The notes below the pieces were generated by a model. The model saw nothing but the letters and a program-made list of their open reading frames with translations. It had not been told where the DNA came from and searched no databases. A DNA stretch of 64,000 nt, from NCBI GenBank assembly GCA_009599575.1, contig VWND01000067.1, forward strand, positions 1,600,048 through 1,664,047. Direction: 5' to 3'. The position numbers were made by a program, and so were the translations under genes. Below are positions 12,216-24,699 of the stretch, in pieces (within the stretch, counting starts at the first letter, position 1; every line of letters starts with the position of its first letter). The DNA comes from Blumeriella jaapii. Taxonomy: Eukaryota > Ascomycota > Leotiomycetes > Helotiales > Drepanopezizaceae.

Positions 12216-12475
12216 TGTTACGATTCTGGCCTGGCTAGTGGTAGTTGCCAGTGGTATGGTTGCCAGTGGTACGAATGCTGGTGGTATTGAATTAAGGTTT
12301 GGGGCACGGACCACCTCGGCCATTAGGCCTCGCGCTAAATCACGTAATTCATAAGCGCAATCTATTGTATATAAAATTCGCGATCCCGAGCATTTTAGCT
12401 CGGTGTTTTTTTTTTAATTTATATGCGTACTTTTTGATTTATATTATTCCGATCATTCTTAAGCTAGCTATAATA
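12216..12475 (+). repeat. LTR of D1, 5' copy
   Basis: 260 bp, starts TGTTACGATTCTGGCC, ends AGCTATAATA (AGCTGTGACA in the 3' copy). Contains TATATAAAATTCGCG as a promoter-like TATA region and CCCGAGCATTTTAGCTCGG, an imperfect hairpin. The left half keeps its G's while the right half is strongly C-to-T mutated compared with the 3' copy. Confidence 0.9.
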
Positions 12476-12599
12476 TAAAAAAAGACTAAACAACCTTCGC
12501 TAAAAAGCTTTATATCCACGGTTAAAAACTCGATCTGCTTTTGCAATTCGAACTTTTTTCAAGCCGCCCGTACCGACGTTTATTTATCGATGCTTTGAT

Positions 12600-14090
12600 T
12601 AAAACTCTTTTTTATTAATTTTATTTTCAGAAAAAGCTAGAGTTTTTTTTTTTTATTAATTCGATTTGCTTTTGCAATTCGAATCGCCCTTTTTTAATAT
12701 TATAATATTTTATGCTTTTTTTATAAATCGACGCGGCATCCGAAAACGAACGCAATCCGTACGATTCGGCTTCGAATTAGCATTTCCATTTTCTGCTTTC
12801 GCTTTTGGCGCTTTCGAATTTTTATTTGTTTTAAGCTTTTTCGACGATTTTGGCAGCGAATTTTTATTTTACGACTTTTCTACCGAATTATAGTTATTTG
12901 CAGCCGATTTATTTGCTAAATCCTTTCGCTTTACGATCGAACCTAAAGTCGAGTTGTACGACGCTAATATTTTAATATTTTTAAACCGACGAATGCTTTT
13001 ACGACTGTTTAGCATATTTGCTAACGTTAAAAAATTCATTACGGCCTAACAATTTCAAATCGCTTAAATAATCGCTTAAGCTATTGCCGCCGCTCGCTTT
13101 TCAGCCTTTTTCGCTAATATCGTTCGCGACGCTTTTTTTCCATTTCGAACTTCGCGCGTTTTTATTGCAAACTTTTAATTAATTCTCGAATATTATTTTT
13201 CCGTTCTTGACCTAGCTATTTTTCGAATCGAATTATTTAAAATTAAATACTTTCGCTACGTTTTTAGCGACTATTAAAAAAAAAAAAAATATAACGTATA
13301 AAAAATAAATATAAAACTGTTCATTAAAAAGTATTTAAGGAATTTCATATAAAATATAAATTAAGCCAAAGTATATTTCAAATATATTATTAAAAAAGCA
13401 AAAACCATTATTTTAAAGTATTTAAACCCCGAATTCCATAACCAAGCCTAATCGGCCCGAAACGTTTTTCGCATTTTTAATCAGCGCTTTTTTAATCATA
13501 ACCGCGTTTAGTTTATTAAATTGTAATACAACAAACTTTATATAAACAACGGTTAGATTTATAATAACTTTTGTTTTTTATTTATCCGTTACGCAATTAT
13601 TAGCAAAATTGCTAAAAACCGTTGGTTTGAAAATATATGCGAAAAAGTTACTTTTATTTTTAAATACGATCTTCGAATAAAAAAATACAAAATAAATAAT
13701 AATTATATTGCTTTGAACGAGTTTTTGGCCGTTGCGAATAAAAAGTTACGTAATATCCGAATTAAAAAAATAGCTTTTGCCCGTCGCATAAGCTATTTTT
13801 TTTTTTTATAATTTTTGCTAATTAAGATTTTAAACGTATTTCCGGTATTTTCAAAGCTTTATAACGTTTTATCTTTCTAATCTTTTTTATTCGCATAGTT
13901 TTTCCTTTTTTTAATAAAGATTTTTACGAGCGTATAGTTGTTATTTCTGTTATTTCCGGTTTTTTTCGCTTAGCTGCGCGTTTTTTTAGCGCTTATTATA
14001 ATTGCGGCAAGCCCGGCCATTTCGCAAACGTTTGTTCCGACGTTAAATTTAATCGCAAAATCGTCGAAATAATTATCGATAAAAAACAAA
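12600..14090 (+). pseudogene. D1 gag with zinc knuckle (degenerate)
   Basis: Capsid region about 12660-13200 (one open stretch of 75 codons at 12666-12893) and nucleocapsid knuckle at 13994-14035, read YYNCGKPGHFANVC. The CCHC spacing is exact, but the first cysteine is tyrosine (TAT). Other stops and frame breaks lie between the two parts. The same knuckle with the same lesion is present in D2, so the change may predate the split or may be a preferred RIP site. Confidence 0.7.
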
Positions 14091-14199
14091 ACAATTTGTT
14101 AAAAAACTTTTAAACCGTGGCAAAAACTTTTATTATAACAAAAAATTCGATTTGTAAAAAAATTTAAAATTTAATTAGCGCTTTTTAATAAAAAAACGA

Positions 14200-14560
14200 C
14201 AGTTTTTAATTCTTATAAAACTAATATATAATAAATTATATATTAAAACATTTGCATACATCGATAGCGGAGCTAATATTTTCGGTGCGATCAAAACTTT
14301 TTTAACGTATTAATTTTCTTAACGTTTCGAAATAAGTTTTATTCGGCTGCATAAATCTATTATATTTATCGGCTATAATAGCGAGCCGAAAAAGCTTATT
14401 TCTTTTGTTATTTTTTTTTTTTTTACGATTAACCGACGTCGTATAAATTTTCTTTTTTTAATTACAAATCTAAGCTTTACCGACGTTTTTATTAATCGCA
14501 AATTTCTACAGCATTACGATTTAAAACAAGCGTATAACTAAGAAAAAAACAAAATAAAAT
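14200..14560 (+). pseudogene. D1 aspartic protease (degenerate)
   Basis: The frame through 14250-14300 reads TFAYIDSGANIFGAI, so the D-S-G-A active-site signature is intact (GAT AGC GGA GCT at 14263-14274). Stops occur on both sides. In Gypsy elements this enzyme matures Gag and Pol. It lies between the Gag knuckle and RT, as expected. Confidence 0.65.
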
Positions 14561-15199
14561 AGCTACTCGATATATCTATTATTTTTTATTTTAATAAATA
14601 ATTGTTCGTCGATTTTAATCAGCGAAAAAAATTCAAAATATTTAGTCGCATATATTAAAAAAATGCAAACAAACGAAACAGCGTAATAAAAGCTTTATAT
14701 ATTTTTGCTAATATTTTTACAACGATTAAAAAAGCTTATTTAGGCTTTAAAGCTAATAAATCCTTTACGTTTATACGAAATTTTAAAAGCAGTTTATATA
14801 AAATAAAAAAAAATTTTATTAACAGCTCTGAACCGACCAAGCCGGTTTTTCCAACCGGGCCAATTGCTACCCCTTTTATTTTTAATTGTAATATTAGCTG
14901 TATTTCCGCTTTTGCATTTAGCGTTTTACAAATACGTTACGAAAAGCGAATACGAGCCGCAAAAAAAAAAAAATTATTATTATCCAGCGATTATACGTTT
15001 ATTACTTTTGTATATAATATAAACAAAAAACGTTTTCGCCGTGCGAAAATCGCCGAATTTAAAAAAGTTATATAATTCGCGGTAATAAAAAGCATTTCCG
15101 TCTCCGACGCTTTGCAAACCAAATACGACGATAACGTAATTTTTATAAAAAAACTTTTTTCAGTTTAATATTCGAAATTCGAAAAACTGTTTTATAAGC

Positions 15200-16550
15200 A
15201 AAAAAGCGATAAGCTCGCTTTCCGCCGCTCCGATATAAATTATAAAATATATTTTGCTACGGAAAATACGCTTTTTATAGAATTATTTAAACGCTTTACG
15301 AATAAACAGCTTATAAAAATCAAAAGCTATATTTTCGATAATTTACACAAAAGTTTTATTAAATTTTTTAATACCTTTTTCGCCGCCCCGATTTTATTTA
15401 TTAAAAAGTCAGACGGCTTTATGCGCTTATATATCGATTATCGTAAGCTTAACGATTTTACGAAAAAAAAATTTTACTTTTTGCTTTTAATCGACGAAAT
15501 ATTAGCGCGAATTATTAAAATCAAAATATTTACGAAAATTAATATTTAATAAGTATTTAATCGAATCCGAATATTCGAAAAGTTTAAAAAACTGATCAGT
15601 TTCCGCATTCGATATAATATATACAAATATAAAATCCTTCCGTTCGGTTTTATTAATAGGCCCGTTATATTTCAACGCTTTATTAATAATATTTTTATAA
15701 AGCATTTAAATAATTTCTGTTCGGCGTATTTTAACGATATTTTTATTTATTTCGCGAATAATTTAAAATATAAAATTTACGTTAAAAAAATCTTATCGAT
15801 TTTAAAAAAACACGATCTGAAAGCTAATATTAAAAAATGCGAATTTAATATTACGAAAACCAAATTTTTAAATTTCGTTATTAATATCTAAAGCATTAAA
15901 ATAAACCCGGAAAAAATCCCTATTATTAAAAATTAGTAATATGCAGCGAATATACGAAGCGTGCAAAGCTTTCTGGGCTTTTGCAATTTTTACAAACGTT
16001 TTATAATCGGCTACAGCCGCATTTGCCGCTTTCTTATTGCTTTTATAAGCAAAAACGTTTTTTTTGTATTCGAAAAAAAGCAGAAAAACGCATAAAAAGC
16101 ATTGCGCAAAGCTTTGCTAAATGCTTCCATTTTATGCTATTACGACTTTTATAAGCAAACGCGTCTGAAAACCGATTTTTTTAATAAAATAATAGCTAGC
16201 GTATTATCGTAATTGCAAAAAAATAACTTTTATTATTCGATCGGTTTTTTTTCCAAAATTATAATCGACGCCGAATTTAATTATCCGATTTACGACAAAA
16301 AGCTTTTCGTTATTTTTCGCTTTTTCAAAAACTATAAGCCGGAGTTGTTAGACGTTTAAAAAAATGTATATATATATACCGATCACCGCGCTTTAAAATA
16401 TTTTATAATAATTAAAAATTTTTCGGCCCGATAAGCCCGATAAGCCGAGTTTTTCGCCGATTTTTATTTTATAATTATATACCGGTCGGAAATTATTAAT
16501 ACGCTCGCTAATACTTTTTTTCGCAAAAACCAAAATATTTTTCTATTAAA
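15200..16550 (+). pseudogene. D1 reverse transcriptase and RNase H (degenerate)
   Basis: RT fingers/palm: FIKKSDGFMRLYIDYRKLN at about 15396-15452. FGFINRPVIFQRFINN follows near 15645-15690, and the catalytic box is YFND at 15727-15738, where Gypsy RTs have Y-x-D-D; the first aspartate is asparagine. RNase H/connection: YPIYDKKLFVIF near 16285-16320 and TDHRALKYF near 16380-16405 are well kept. There are several in-frame stops, many of TAA/TAG type. Confidence 0.8.
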
Positions 16551-16899
16551 AACACGATAGCGAGCGGCTCGAAAGCAATAAATATTTTCAAACGATAAAT
16601 TAAATTTTAAAATTTTAAAAAAAATAGCTGTTAAAAGCATAACCACGCTAGCGCTTGTAAAAATAGCTTCCGATAAGCGCGATAACGATAACATTTCTTC
16701 CGAAAAAAACAACGAAAATAAAAAAAATAAAATGCTTATAAGAAAATCCGCAGATTTAATTTTCGTAATCGCATACGATATGCATAGCTATACAATTATA
16801 AACGATTTGCTGCAAGCTAATAAAAACTTTTTTTTTTTCGAAGCGCAACGAATGCAAGTTCGCAATTATAATTTTAATTATTAATTGCGACAAAACAAA

Positions 16900-17650
16900 T
16901 TGTTTTTTTAAAACAAATTAATAATGTTTTTAAAATTTTCCGAATTGCGAACTTTTTTAATCCGATATATCCACGAATAGCTTTGCGTAGCACACGCTGA
17001 AATAAAAAAAATAAAGCTTTTAATCGGTCGCAAATATTATTAAAAAGTTATAAAAGCAAATATATAATAATACGTTTCGAATTATCGTTGTATACGAATA
17101 AAAGCTAGACGCGACAAAACCCCGGGTTTTTTAAAGCTTTTGCTTATATTCAGCAAACTTTATTAATATTTAATAATAAATTTTACGAAGCTTTTATTAA
17201 ACGAAAATAATTACGATTTCGCTTTCGTAATAATAAATGGCTTATTTAAAAAACCTTTGTTAATTTTTTATTACAAAATTATCATAGCGAAAAAGCTGGC
17301 AGCTTTGTTTTTGATTTATTAAATGCGCTATTTCGGCATGCCGGATTTAATTGTTTCGGACCGAAAAACTCAGTTTGTTTCGGTTTTTTAACAAAAACTT
17401 TGCCGTATATTAAAAACCAAAATTAAATTAATTACTGCGTATAATTTTAATATCGATAAGCAAACCGAAGTAATAAACTAATATATTAAGCAACGCTTCC
17501 GCTTTTTTTGCTTTTATTACTAAAACAATTGAAAACGCTTTTTACTTTTAATAAATATTGCATAATTAATTTTGCCGCACGAATTTTTCGGCAACGTTTT
17601 TTTTTTTCAAATCTTAAATAAATACGAAATTCGCATATTTTGAAATATAA
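16900..17650 (+). pseudogene. D1 integrase (degenerate)
   Basis: The best kept part is FGMPDLIVSDRKTQFVSVF at about 17332-17388, the second catalytic aspartate region of retroviral-type integrases (family form S-D-R-G-x-Q-F). It is followed by AYNFNIDKQTEVIN, where the family has a HPQTDGQTE-like motif. The first catalytic region upstream is badly decayed. The C-terminal part (17650-18340) has no recognisable chromodomain. Confidence 0.7.
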
Positions 17651-17659
17651 ATAATTTCC

Positions 17660-18352
17660 GTCCTTTTCGCTCGGCCACCGAAAAACTTAACCGCGACGAA
17701 GTTTTGCATTTGGCCTTCCGAGCTAAAAAAATTGTAAAATACGCGTAATCGTTTATTACGTAATAACAAGCCAAAATAAAACGCTTCGCCAATTTGTATA
17801 AACGACTAATAAATTAAAATATAAGCGATAAAATATTAATAAATATTAAAAATTAAAAGCTCGACCGATTTTTCCGAAAGCTTTTAAACAAATAGTACGG
17901 CCTAATCAAAATCGTCGATAAAATAAAAAAAAATTGAAAGCTTGATTTTTTCGCAGATTAATTAATTTATCCAATTTTTTATTTATATTCGTTCCGAAAG
18001 CATATCAGCAATTTTTTATTTGGCTAACGCCGCCCCGAACCAGCTTTTATTTAATTACTTTAAACAAACGGAATAAAAAATCGAAAAAATAATAAATTCG
18101 AAATTGCATAAAAAAATATTGCAATACCAGGTCAATTAAAAAAACGCTAATAAAAATCTCGAATAATATTTTTGTTTTAACGCTATAACGGTCTTTTATA
18201 TTTTTCAGGCATTTTACCGATTATATCCTATCGCTAAAAGCCTTTTACAAGCGCTTTCCGCGTAGTTGCAAGCTTACAACGAAAGCAGGAAAAATTATAC
18301 CGAATTAAAAAACGATAAACCTATGATTGCAATTGCGAAAACGCAGTTTTTC
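17660..18352 (+). pseudogene. D1 integrase C-terminal tail, unassigned
   Basis: RIP-degraded frame rich in K, R and N leading to the polypurine tract. It probably encodes the C-terminal extension of integrase. No domain recognised. Confidence 0.4.
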
Positions 18353-18367
18353 GGAAGGGGGGGGTAG
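18353..18367 (+). other. Polypurine tract of D1
   Basis: GGAAGGGGGGGGTAG immediately before the 3' LTR. Such a tract primes plus-strand DNA synthesis in LTR elements. The eight-G run stands out in an AT-rich context. Confidence 0.8.
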
Positions 18368-18626
18368 TATTACGATCCTGGCCTGGCTAGTGGTAATTGC
18401 CAATGGTATGGTTGCTAATGGTACGAATGCTAGTGGTATTAAATTAAGATTTGGGGGACGGATCACCTCGGCTACTAGGCCTCGCGCTAAGTCACGTGAC
18501 CCACAAGCGCAACCCACTGTATATAAAGTTCGCGATCCCGAGCATTCTAGCTCGGTGTCTTTTTTCAATTTACATGCGTACCTTTTGGTCCACATCATCC
18601 CGATCATCCTCAAGCTAGCTGTGACA
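18368..18626 (+). repeat. LTR of D1, 3' copy
   Basis: 259 bp, starts TATTACGATCCTGG, ends AGCTGTGACA. Its right half is the least mutated D-family sequence in the window (GGTCCACATCATCCCGATCA). Open frames crossing it on both strands (18305-18722) are by-products of its higher G+C. Confidence 0.9.
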
Positions 18627-18699
18627 GCTTGCCAACCTACGAAAACAAGTTTTTATCAGTTAAAATATACCAAACATTTTAAACGCAAAGAAAAAAACA

Positions 18700-19560
18700 T
18701 CTGCTTTTTCCGACTCCGATAAATTTATAAATTCGGATAGCACCGGCAACGTTACGAAGTATTTTATTACTTTTTTTTAAAATATAATTTTAAAGTTCCG
18801 TTTTAATCAGAATTGGTATGCGACCGAACAAAATCGCATAAATTACTTTTTCTTTCGCTTTTCCGATATAATTAAAAGCGCTTTATAAAAAGATTTACGT
18901 ACGAACGATATTTTTTTTTATTTGATTATTACAAAAATAATTTAAATTTTTTAATAATCGTTCGGTGTTTTTAACCAATAAGCAAATGCATTTAAAAGAA
19001 TTTTGTTTTTTAAGTAAAGTAATTAATTTCTGTCCATTTTTTTTTTAATTTAGCTGAAAATTAAAAATTATATTAAGTTTAATAATAAAGCCGCTATCGC
19101 TATTTTGCGCGAAATTTTTTATTTTAATATAATTACTCGTTTATCGTATATTAATTTTTTCGATTTAAAAACCGATTTTATTAGTTTTTGCGTTTAAATA
19201 CGCGAAACCGATATCGTTTTTCGATAATTAAATTTTAATTATTATAAAACCGAAAGCCGTAATACGAAAATTACTTTTTCCGCTTTTATATTTAAAACTG
19301 CTATTACGATTATTATTTAAAGCGATTTTATAAATTTTAGCGCTATTTAAACCAAAACAATTATATAAATCGCAGTTAATATAACAAAAAATAAACGCCC
19401 AGTCGGTAACGCCGAAAAGCTAGCTCGCCGAATTTATCTTTTTGCTAACAACTTCTGTTTATAATATGCTAACGATAAATACCGAGCTGCTAATTGCTCC
19501 GATTCTTTTTAAATCAAAAAAACTAAAGCCGAAGCAAAAAAGTCGGGAAACTAACTGTTT
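18700..19560 (+). pseudogene. E gag with zinc knuckle (degenerate)
   Basis: Plus-strand frame beginning near NSDSTGNVTKYF. It includes NWYATEQNRINYFFFRFSD and NNKAAIAILREIFYFNIITR, typical of the capsid part of fungal Gypsy Gag. The nucleocapsid part reads ANDKYRAANCSDS at about 19460-19500, corresponding to a CCHC knuckle whose histidine is tyrosine and whose first cysteines are lost. Stops are mostly at expected glutamine or arginine codons. Confidence 0.7.
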
Positions 19561-19619
19561 TAATAATTATTATTATTAAAGATTTTTAAAAAATAAATTA
19601 GAATTATTTGTTTTAAATA

Positions 19620-21650
19620 GCGTTCCGAAATCATATTTAATATTGTTTTGTATTATAACTGCTAATAATATATATATTAAAATCTATTTTTTAAACGATT
19701 CCGGAGCTACCGATAATTTTATTAATTATGCTTTTGTGTAATACTACGAATTAACTTTTATTTTATTTATTAATCCACGTAAATTTACCGTGGTTAACGA
19801 ACGTTTTTTTATTTACGACGACGTTATTTATTAAGTTTTTTTTCAAATTAATATCGCCCGCCATACCGAACGAATTACAACTTTTATTATAATATTAAAA
19901 AAATACGATTTTATTTTAAGCAAACCTTAGCTTAAAACATATAATTCCTATATTAATTAAATTACGAATATCTTTTGCTTTAATTCAGATTTTTGCCGTT
20001 CGAATTATTTATTCCAAAACTTTTATTAATTAGCTGTTTTAAGTTTAGTTTAAAAACGCTATTTTTATAAGTTAATCGTTTAATCAGCTTTTTTTCGCCG
20101 TACAAAAACTGCTGTTTTTAATATTTTATTTTTTTAGCCCGAAATCGAAGTATTTTCAGTTTTATTATACGAAATCGACCAACGTTTATAAAAACTCGGC
20201 GTTATAATTAAAAACGATTTTAATTTTGCATTACCAGAAATAAATCAATTACGATAAGAACTTTTTTAAGTTGAACGACAACATTTATCAGCTGAATTTT
20301 ATTTCGCTAAAGTTTTTTTAAAAAATATTCGTTTGGCCTTTTAAATTAAACTATTAATCGATCTCCGAATAAAACTTTTTTAATATTATTATTATTATTT
20401 AGCCGCTTTCGACTTTATTAAAGCTGATAAACTTGCGTTTTATAAAAAAAGCGTTGATTATACGATAAAACTTCGTTCTGGCGCAATATTTTTATACGGT
20501 TTTTTATATAATATATTAATTAACGAATTTTAAGTTTTACGTAAGTTTTTAAAAAAAAACCTCGAAGAAGGTTAAATTCGAGCTAGCTTTTTTTCCGCCG
20601 CCTTTTCAGTTTTATTTGCGAAAAAACCAAAAAGCGGATTACGTTTTTGCGTCGATTACAAAGCTTTCAACGTTATAATAATTAAAAACCGATATTTTTT
20701 GCTATTAATTTAAAAAACATTTTTTCGATTAAATAAAACGAAGTTTTATATTAAACTTAACGTTTTTGCCGCTTTTAATAAAATTCGAATAAAAAAGGAT
20801 TATAAATGGCTTACTGCGTTTAATACGAAATACGGTTTATTCGAATCGTTGATTATACTTTTCGGTTTATACAACGCTTTTGCCATTTTTCAATTTCGTA
20901 TAAACGATATTTTACGATTTTATTTAAATATTTTTTGCATAATTTATATAAACGATATTTTAATTTATTTAAACGATTTTTAAAAATATAAAAAACACGT
21001 TAATTTCGTTTTTTAAGCTTTTTCCGACGCTGGCCTGTAATTAAATATAAAAAAATGCGAATTTGAAATTTAAAAAGTCGTTTATCTAGAAATAATTATT
21101 TTTATTACTGGAATCAAAATAGATTTTAAAAAGTTGGAAGCTATTATTAGCTAAAACCTTTTATTCAACGTCAAAAACGTATAAGCGTTTCTAGGTTTTG
21201 CAAATTTCTACCGACGCTTTATTAAAAGTTTTTTTCGCATCGTTATTCTTTTAATAAATTTAACGAAAAAAAATACTAAATAGGATTTTAATAATAACTG
21301 TGTTAAAATTTTCGAATTTTTTAAATCAGCTTTTATTATTGCATTTATATTATTTTATTTTAATTTTAATAAAAAGATTTTCGTTAAAACCGACGCTTTT
21401 GATTACGTTTTTTTAAAGATTTTCTTTTAAAAAAACGATGCAAAAGTATTTTATTTAATCGCTTTTATATCGAAAAAATTCGATTTAGCCGAATGCAATT
21501 ACGAAATTTATAACAAAAAACTTTTCGCTATTATACGTTGCTTCGAAAGTTGACGAGCCGAATTATAAAAAGCTGCTTATTTAATTCGAATATTTACAAA
21601 CCATCGAAACTTGGAATATTTTATAACGATTAAACAATTTAATAAGCGTT
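19620..21650 (+). pseudogene. E protease, reverse transcriptase and RNase H (degenerate)
   Basis: Protease active site D-S-G-A-T is intact at 19697-19711 (FLNDSGATDNFIN). RT: YGLFESLIILFGLYNAFAIF near 20829-20890, and the catalytic box YIND at 20945-20956 (family Y-x-D-D, first D changed to N). KKCEFEI follows near 21050, then FLGFANFYRRFIKSFF near 21192-21240, which starts the RNase H connection. RNase H: KTDAFDYVFL near 21388 and [20 protein letters not shown] near 21484-21545. Stops interrupt throughout. Confidence 0.8.
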
Positions 21651-22059
21651 AAATACGCTAAAGCAAATTTTTAGTTGGTTTTGATTTTGTAATTATATTT
21701 AGATTTGAAAAACAAAATAGCAAATTTAACTTTTTAATCCGACGTTTTTAAAATCTTTTTCAAAACTTTTTAAACGAAAAAATTCAATTCCAAAATCAAA
21801 CCTTTTTCAAAAAGCACTATTTAACTAAAGTTTTAAACGCTTTTCCAGCTCTGTTTAAACAAATATCCGAAGCAAACGACGAAAAGCTTTTACGATTATT
21901 AAACGAATATTATCTTATTAATAAGCTATAAATTGCTATTAAAAAAAAAATATTTAAATCAAAAGGTATTCCGAAATTAAAAAACTTATAATTCTCCGAA
22001 TGTTTTATACGCAATAACAAATTGTATTTTCGAAACCGATTATACGTTTTAAACATACT

Positions 22060-22900
22060 GAATTTAAATATTTTTATTCGCATCTGGCTTTTGCAAATGG
22101 CCTATAATTTAATAAAAACAGGCTATCCCGGAAAAAACAAATTATACGAGATTATTAGCAAAAATTATTATTAGCTATTGATTTTTAAGGATTGCAAAAA
22201 ATTTGTACGCAATTGCAACGGCTGTTTTCGTAATATAAATATTAATTAACGTTATCAAAAACTTTTCAAACTTTTGCTTATTTTTTTACGCCGTTAGAAT
22301 CATATATTAATCGATTTTATAGGCCTTTTCTTCGTAAAAAAGCATAAGAATCGAAACAACCTGATTATAATAATAATATATCGCCTTATTAAAAAACGAT
22401 ATTATACAATCTGCTATTCAGTTATAAAAGCGTCAGATCTAGCCAAGCTGTTTTGTAAAAATATTTAACGCTTATATAGCTTTTCGGATTTTATAATTTC
22501 AGACCGAAGCTTTTTGTTTATTTTATAATTCTGGAAAGCTATTAATCACCGTTTCGGAACTAATATTACGCTATCCACCAGCTTTTATTTCGAAACAAAT
22601 GGCCAAATCGAAAACGCAAACGCTTATTTACTTTTTTATTTAAAATAATTTATTAAATACGCTTAAAAAAACTGGGAAAACTGGCTTTTTTTAGCCGAAT
22701 TCGCAGCAAATAACGCTGTAAACGCTTTTACCGGAATTTCTTCTTTTTACGCTAATAAAAGCTTTTACTTTCGATTAAACTTTTTTTTATTTAAACTTAT
22801 TTTAGCCTCGACTTTTCGCACGTTATAAATGGCAGACGCGAAAAAAAAAAAACGATTTTGCAAAAAAAAAAAAAAAAATAAAACTATTATTACGTACGAA
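22060..22900 (+). pseudogene. E integrase core (degenerate)
   Basis: IDFIGLFFVKKH near 22312-22348 is the first catalytic aspartate region. SDFIISDRSFLFIL near 22490-22525 holds the second (family S-D-R-G). FETNGQIENANAYL near 22590-22630 matches the conserved T-N-G-Q-x-E region with the third acidic residue. The core fold order is complete, but stops are present. Confidence 0.75.
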
Positions 22901-23199
22901 TCTGATTTTAGCGCTGGCCGATCAAAAATATTATTTTAATCGATACCGCTAACCAGCTTCTGCTTACCGAATAGAAAATAGCGTGTTTTTTAATAAGCGC
23001 AATATTATTTTTACTAAACTAATTAAAAAGCTCGATAATAAATTTTACGGTTTTTACAAAATCGCCGAAGTTTTAGATTTTTACAATTATAAATTAAAAC
23101 TACTTTTCGAATAAAAACTATTATATTCCGTTTTTTATACTAACTTGCTTAAACCTGTTTATAACGACTTTTTTTCAGGGCAGAAAAACCTTTCCTTAC

Positions 23200-23400
23200 C
23201 ATTTGTTTTTATCGACGCCGACGGCAGCTTATTATAGGCTATAAACGCTATTTTTAATTCTAAACGAAATCCCAACTTTTTTTATTTTATATAATAGCGC
23301 GGCTACAACGCCGAAGACTAATCTTGAAAACTATTAAAAAACGTTATTAACGCATATAATTTTATAATTGAATTCGCTATACGTTTTTCTTAAAAACTTT
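23200..23400 (+). pseudogene. E chromodomain (degenerate)
   Basis: The frame reads AINAIFNSKRNPNFFYFI, then a stop at the expected tryptophan/glutamine positions, then RGYNAED and KLLKNVINAYNFI. This has the spacing of a chromodomain: variable start, a W-x-G-Y-like centre, and E-x-x-x-N-L followed by a helix. It is C-terminal to integrase, as in chromoviruses. Aromatic-cage residues are partly destroyed. Confidence 0.6.
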
Positions 23401-23730
23401 ATTCGATTAAAACAAAACTGGCTAAAGCCAAAATTGCTAATAAAAAACGTATCAAATCGACGAATAACGAAAACGAGCTTTTACTATTAAAAAAAGCTTT
23501 TACAACCGTTATTAAACATAAAAAAACTGCTATCAATTTCTTTTTTATTATAAAAAAACCAGTTATTTTGCTTTCGAAATTAGAAAAGCCTGTTTTTTTT
23601 ATTATTTTTCCTATTATTTCAGTTAAACTTCGTATTCGTTTATAAAAACGCTTCGCGAACGAAGCTCGATTTATAAAAGTAAATTCCGACGACGAAGAAA
23701 TTAAATGAAAAAAGAAAAAGAAAAATTATA

Positions 23731-23904
23731 TATAAAAAAATAAAACGTTAATTCGTTGGTCACGTGGTCCGAAAATCACGTTGTTGTTACATGATATCGG
23801 AGCCCGCATATATTATATCTTAGATTTTACGACATTTCTAAACTTAGAATTCCGTAATTAATATAATTCATTTACGAACCTTCTGCTCGTTCACACCCCT
23901 AACA
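23731..23904 (+). repeat. LTR of E, 3' copy
   Basis: Starts TATAAAAAAATAAAACG, the RIP form of the 5' copy's TGTGAAGGGATAAGACG (every difference is G-to-A or C-to-T), and ends CCCCTAACA. Followed by AAAGT, the TSD. Confidence 0.85.
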
Positions 23905-24699
23905 AAAGTATTATTATTTATAAAGATTTTTTAATAATAAAAAAGTGCTTTTATTTTATTATTTTTGAAATGCTTTCTTTGGATTTTGGAAAATTTCGTC
24001 AGTTTTAAATACACCGAAAACGGCCAAATAAAAGCTTTTTTCTGAAACTAAAACCGATTTTTCCAAAGTTAAATTACCGTCGCCGGCGATAAAATCTTTT
24101 TAATCGACGTTTTATCGGAAAACGAATAACCGGCTTTAGTTTTAAAATCAACGTTAGGCTGTAATAAAACTTGGAAAATACTCGGCTAAAAGTATTTACG
24201 TCGTTAATCGAAATAGCACCGCGAATAAAATTAATTAATATTAATATTTTTAATTATTAATTCGGAAATAAAAGTTCCGAAAATTTCGTTTTCGTATTAA
24301 ACAAATCCGATTTATACATTTTACTTTTTTATATTAATATCAGCATTTTTTACAAGCGCAAAGCTGATAAAATACGATTTGTAAATTTTAACGAATTCGA
24401 TGGGAATATTTTCGGAAAAATAAACGATTAGTTTAAAAAAAATAAAGCAACAAAACTATTTTAATTAATTATTAGCGAATTCGAAAGATTTATTACTAGC
24501 CGATTTTCCAACTTATTATTTGGCAGCCGATTTATAAAAAACGATTTGATAATTTAACAATCGGAATTTAATTTTTGCCAAAAAAAAAAAAGGTTTTATA
24601 CGAAGTTTTACGCAATCGAAAAAAAGTTATAGCTTTCGATTTTATTAAAATGGGCCAATTCAGCTTTAACGTTACGTTTTATATCGATATTAAAACCGT

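Larger units (their letters stand above)
12216..18626 (+). mobile_element. Gypsy element D1, innermost insertion
   Basis: Uninterrupted element of 6411 bp. LTRs at 12216-12475 and 18368-18626; TSD GCTTG at 12211-12215 and 18627-18631. A strong polypurine tract (GGAAGGGGGGGGTAG, 18353-18367) lies directly before the 3' LTR. Internal order gag, protease, RT, RNase H, integrase on the plus strand is Ty3/Gypsy. It is the youngest insertion in the nest because nothing interrupts it, yet its genes are as damaged as the rest. Confidence 0.9.
11500..23904 (+). mobile_element. Chromodomain Gypsy element E, interrupted by D1
   Basis: LTRs at 11500-11673 and 23731-23904 (174 bp each), with a perfect AAAGT TSD (11495-11499, 23905-23909). 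Without D1 it is about 6 kb. Plus-strand order: gag, protease, RT, RNase H, integrase, chromodomain, the layout of chromoviruses, a Ty3/Gypsy branch whose integrase carries a chromodomain that targets heterochromatin. A purine-rich tract (about 23705-23725) precedes the 3' LTR. Confidence 0.85.

Noticed and set aside
12111..12323. Minus-strand 70-codon frame
   Set aside because: It crosses the boundary between element E and the D1 LTR, so it cannot be an ancestral gene.
18305..18722. Overlapping frames of 102 and 131 codons on both strands
   Set aside because: They cover the GC-rich 3' LTR of D1; higher G+C removes stops by chance.
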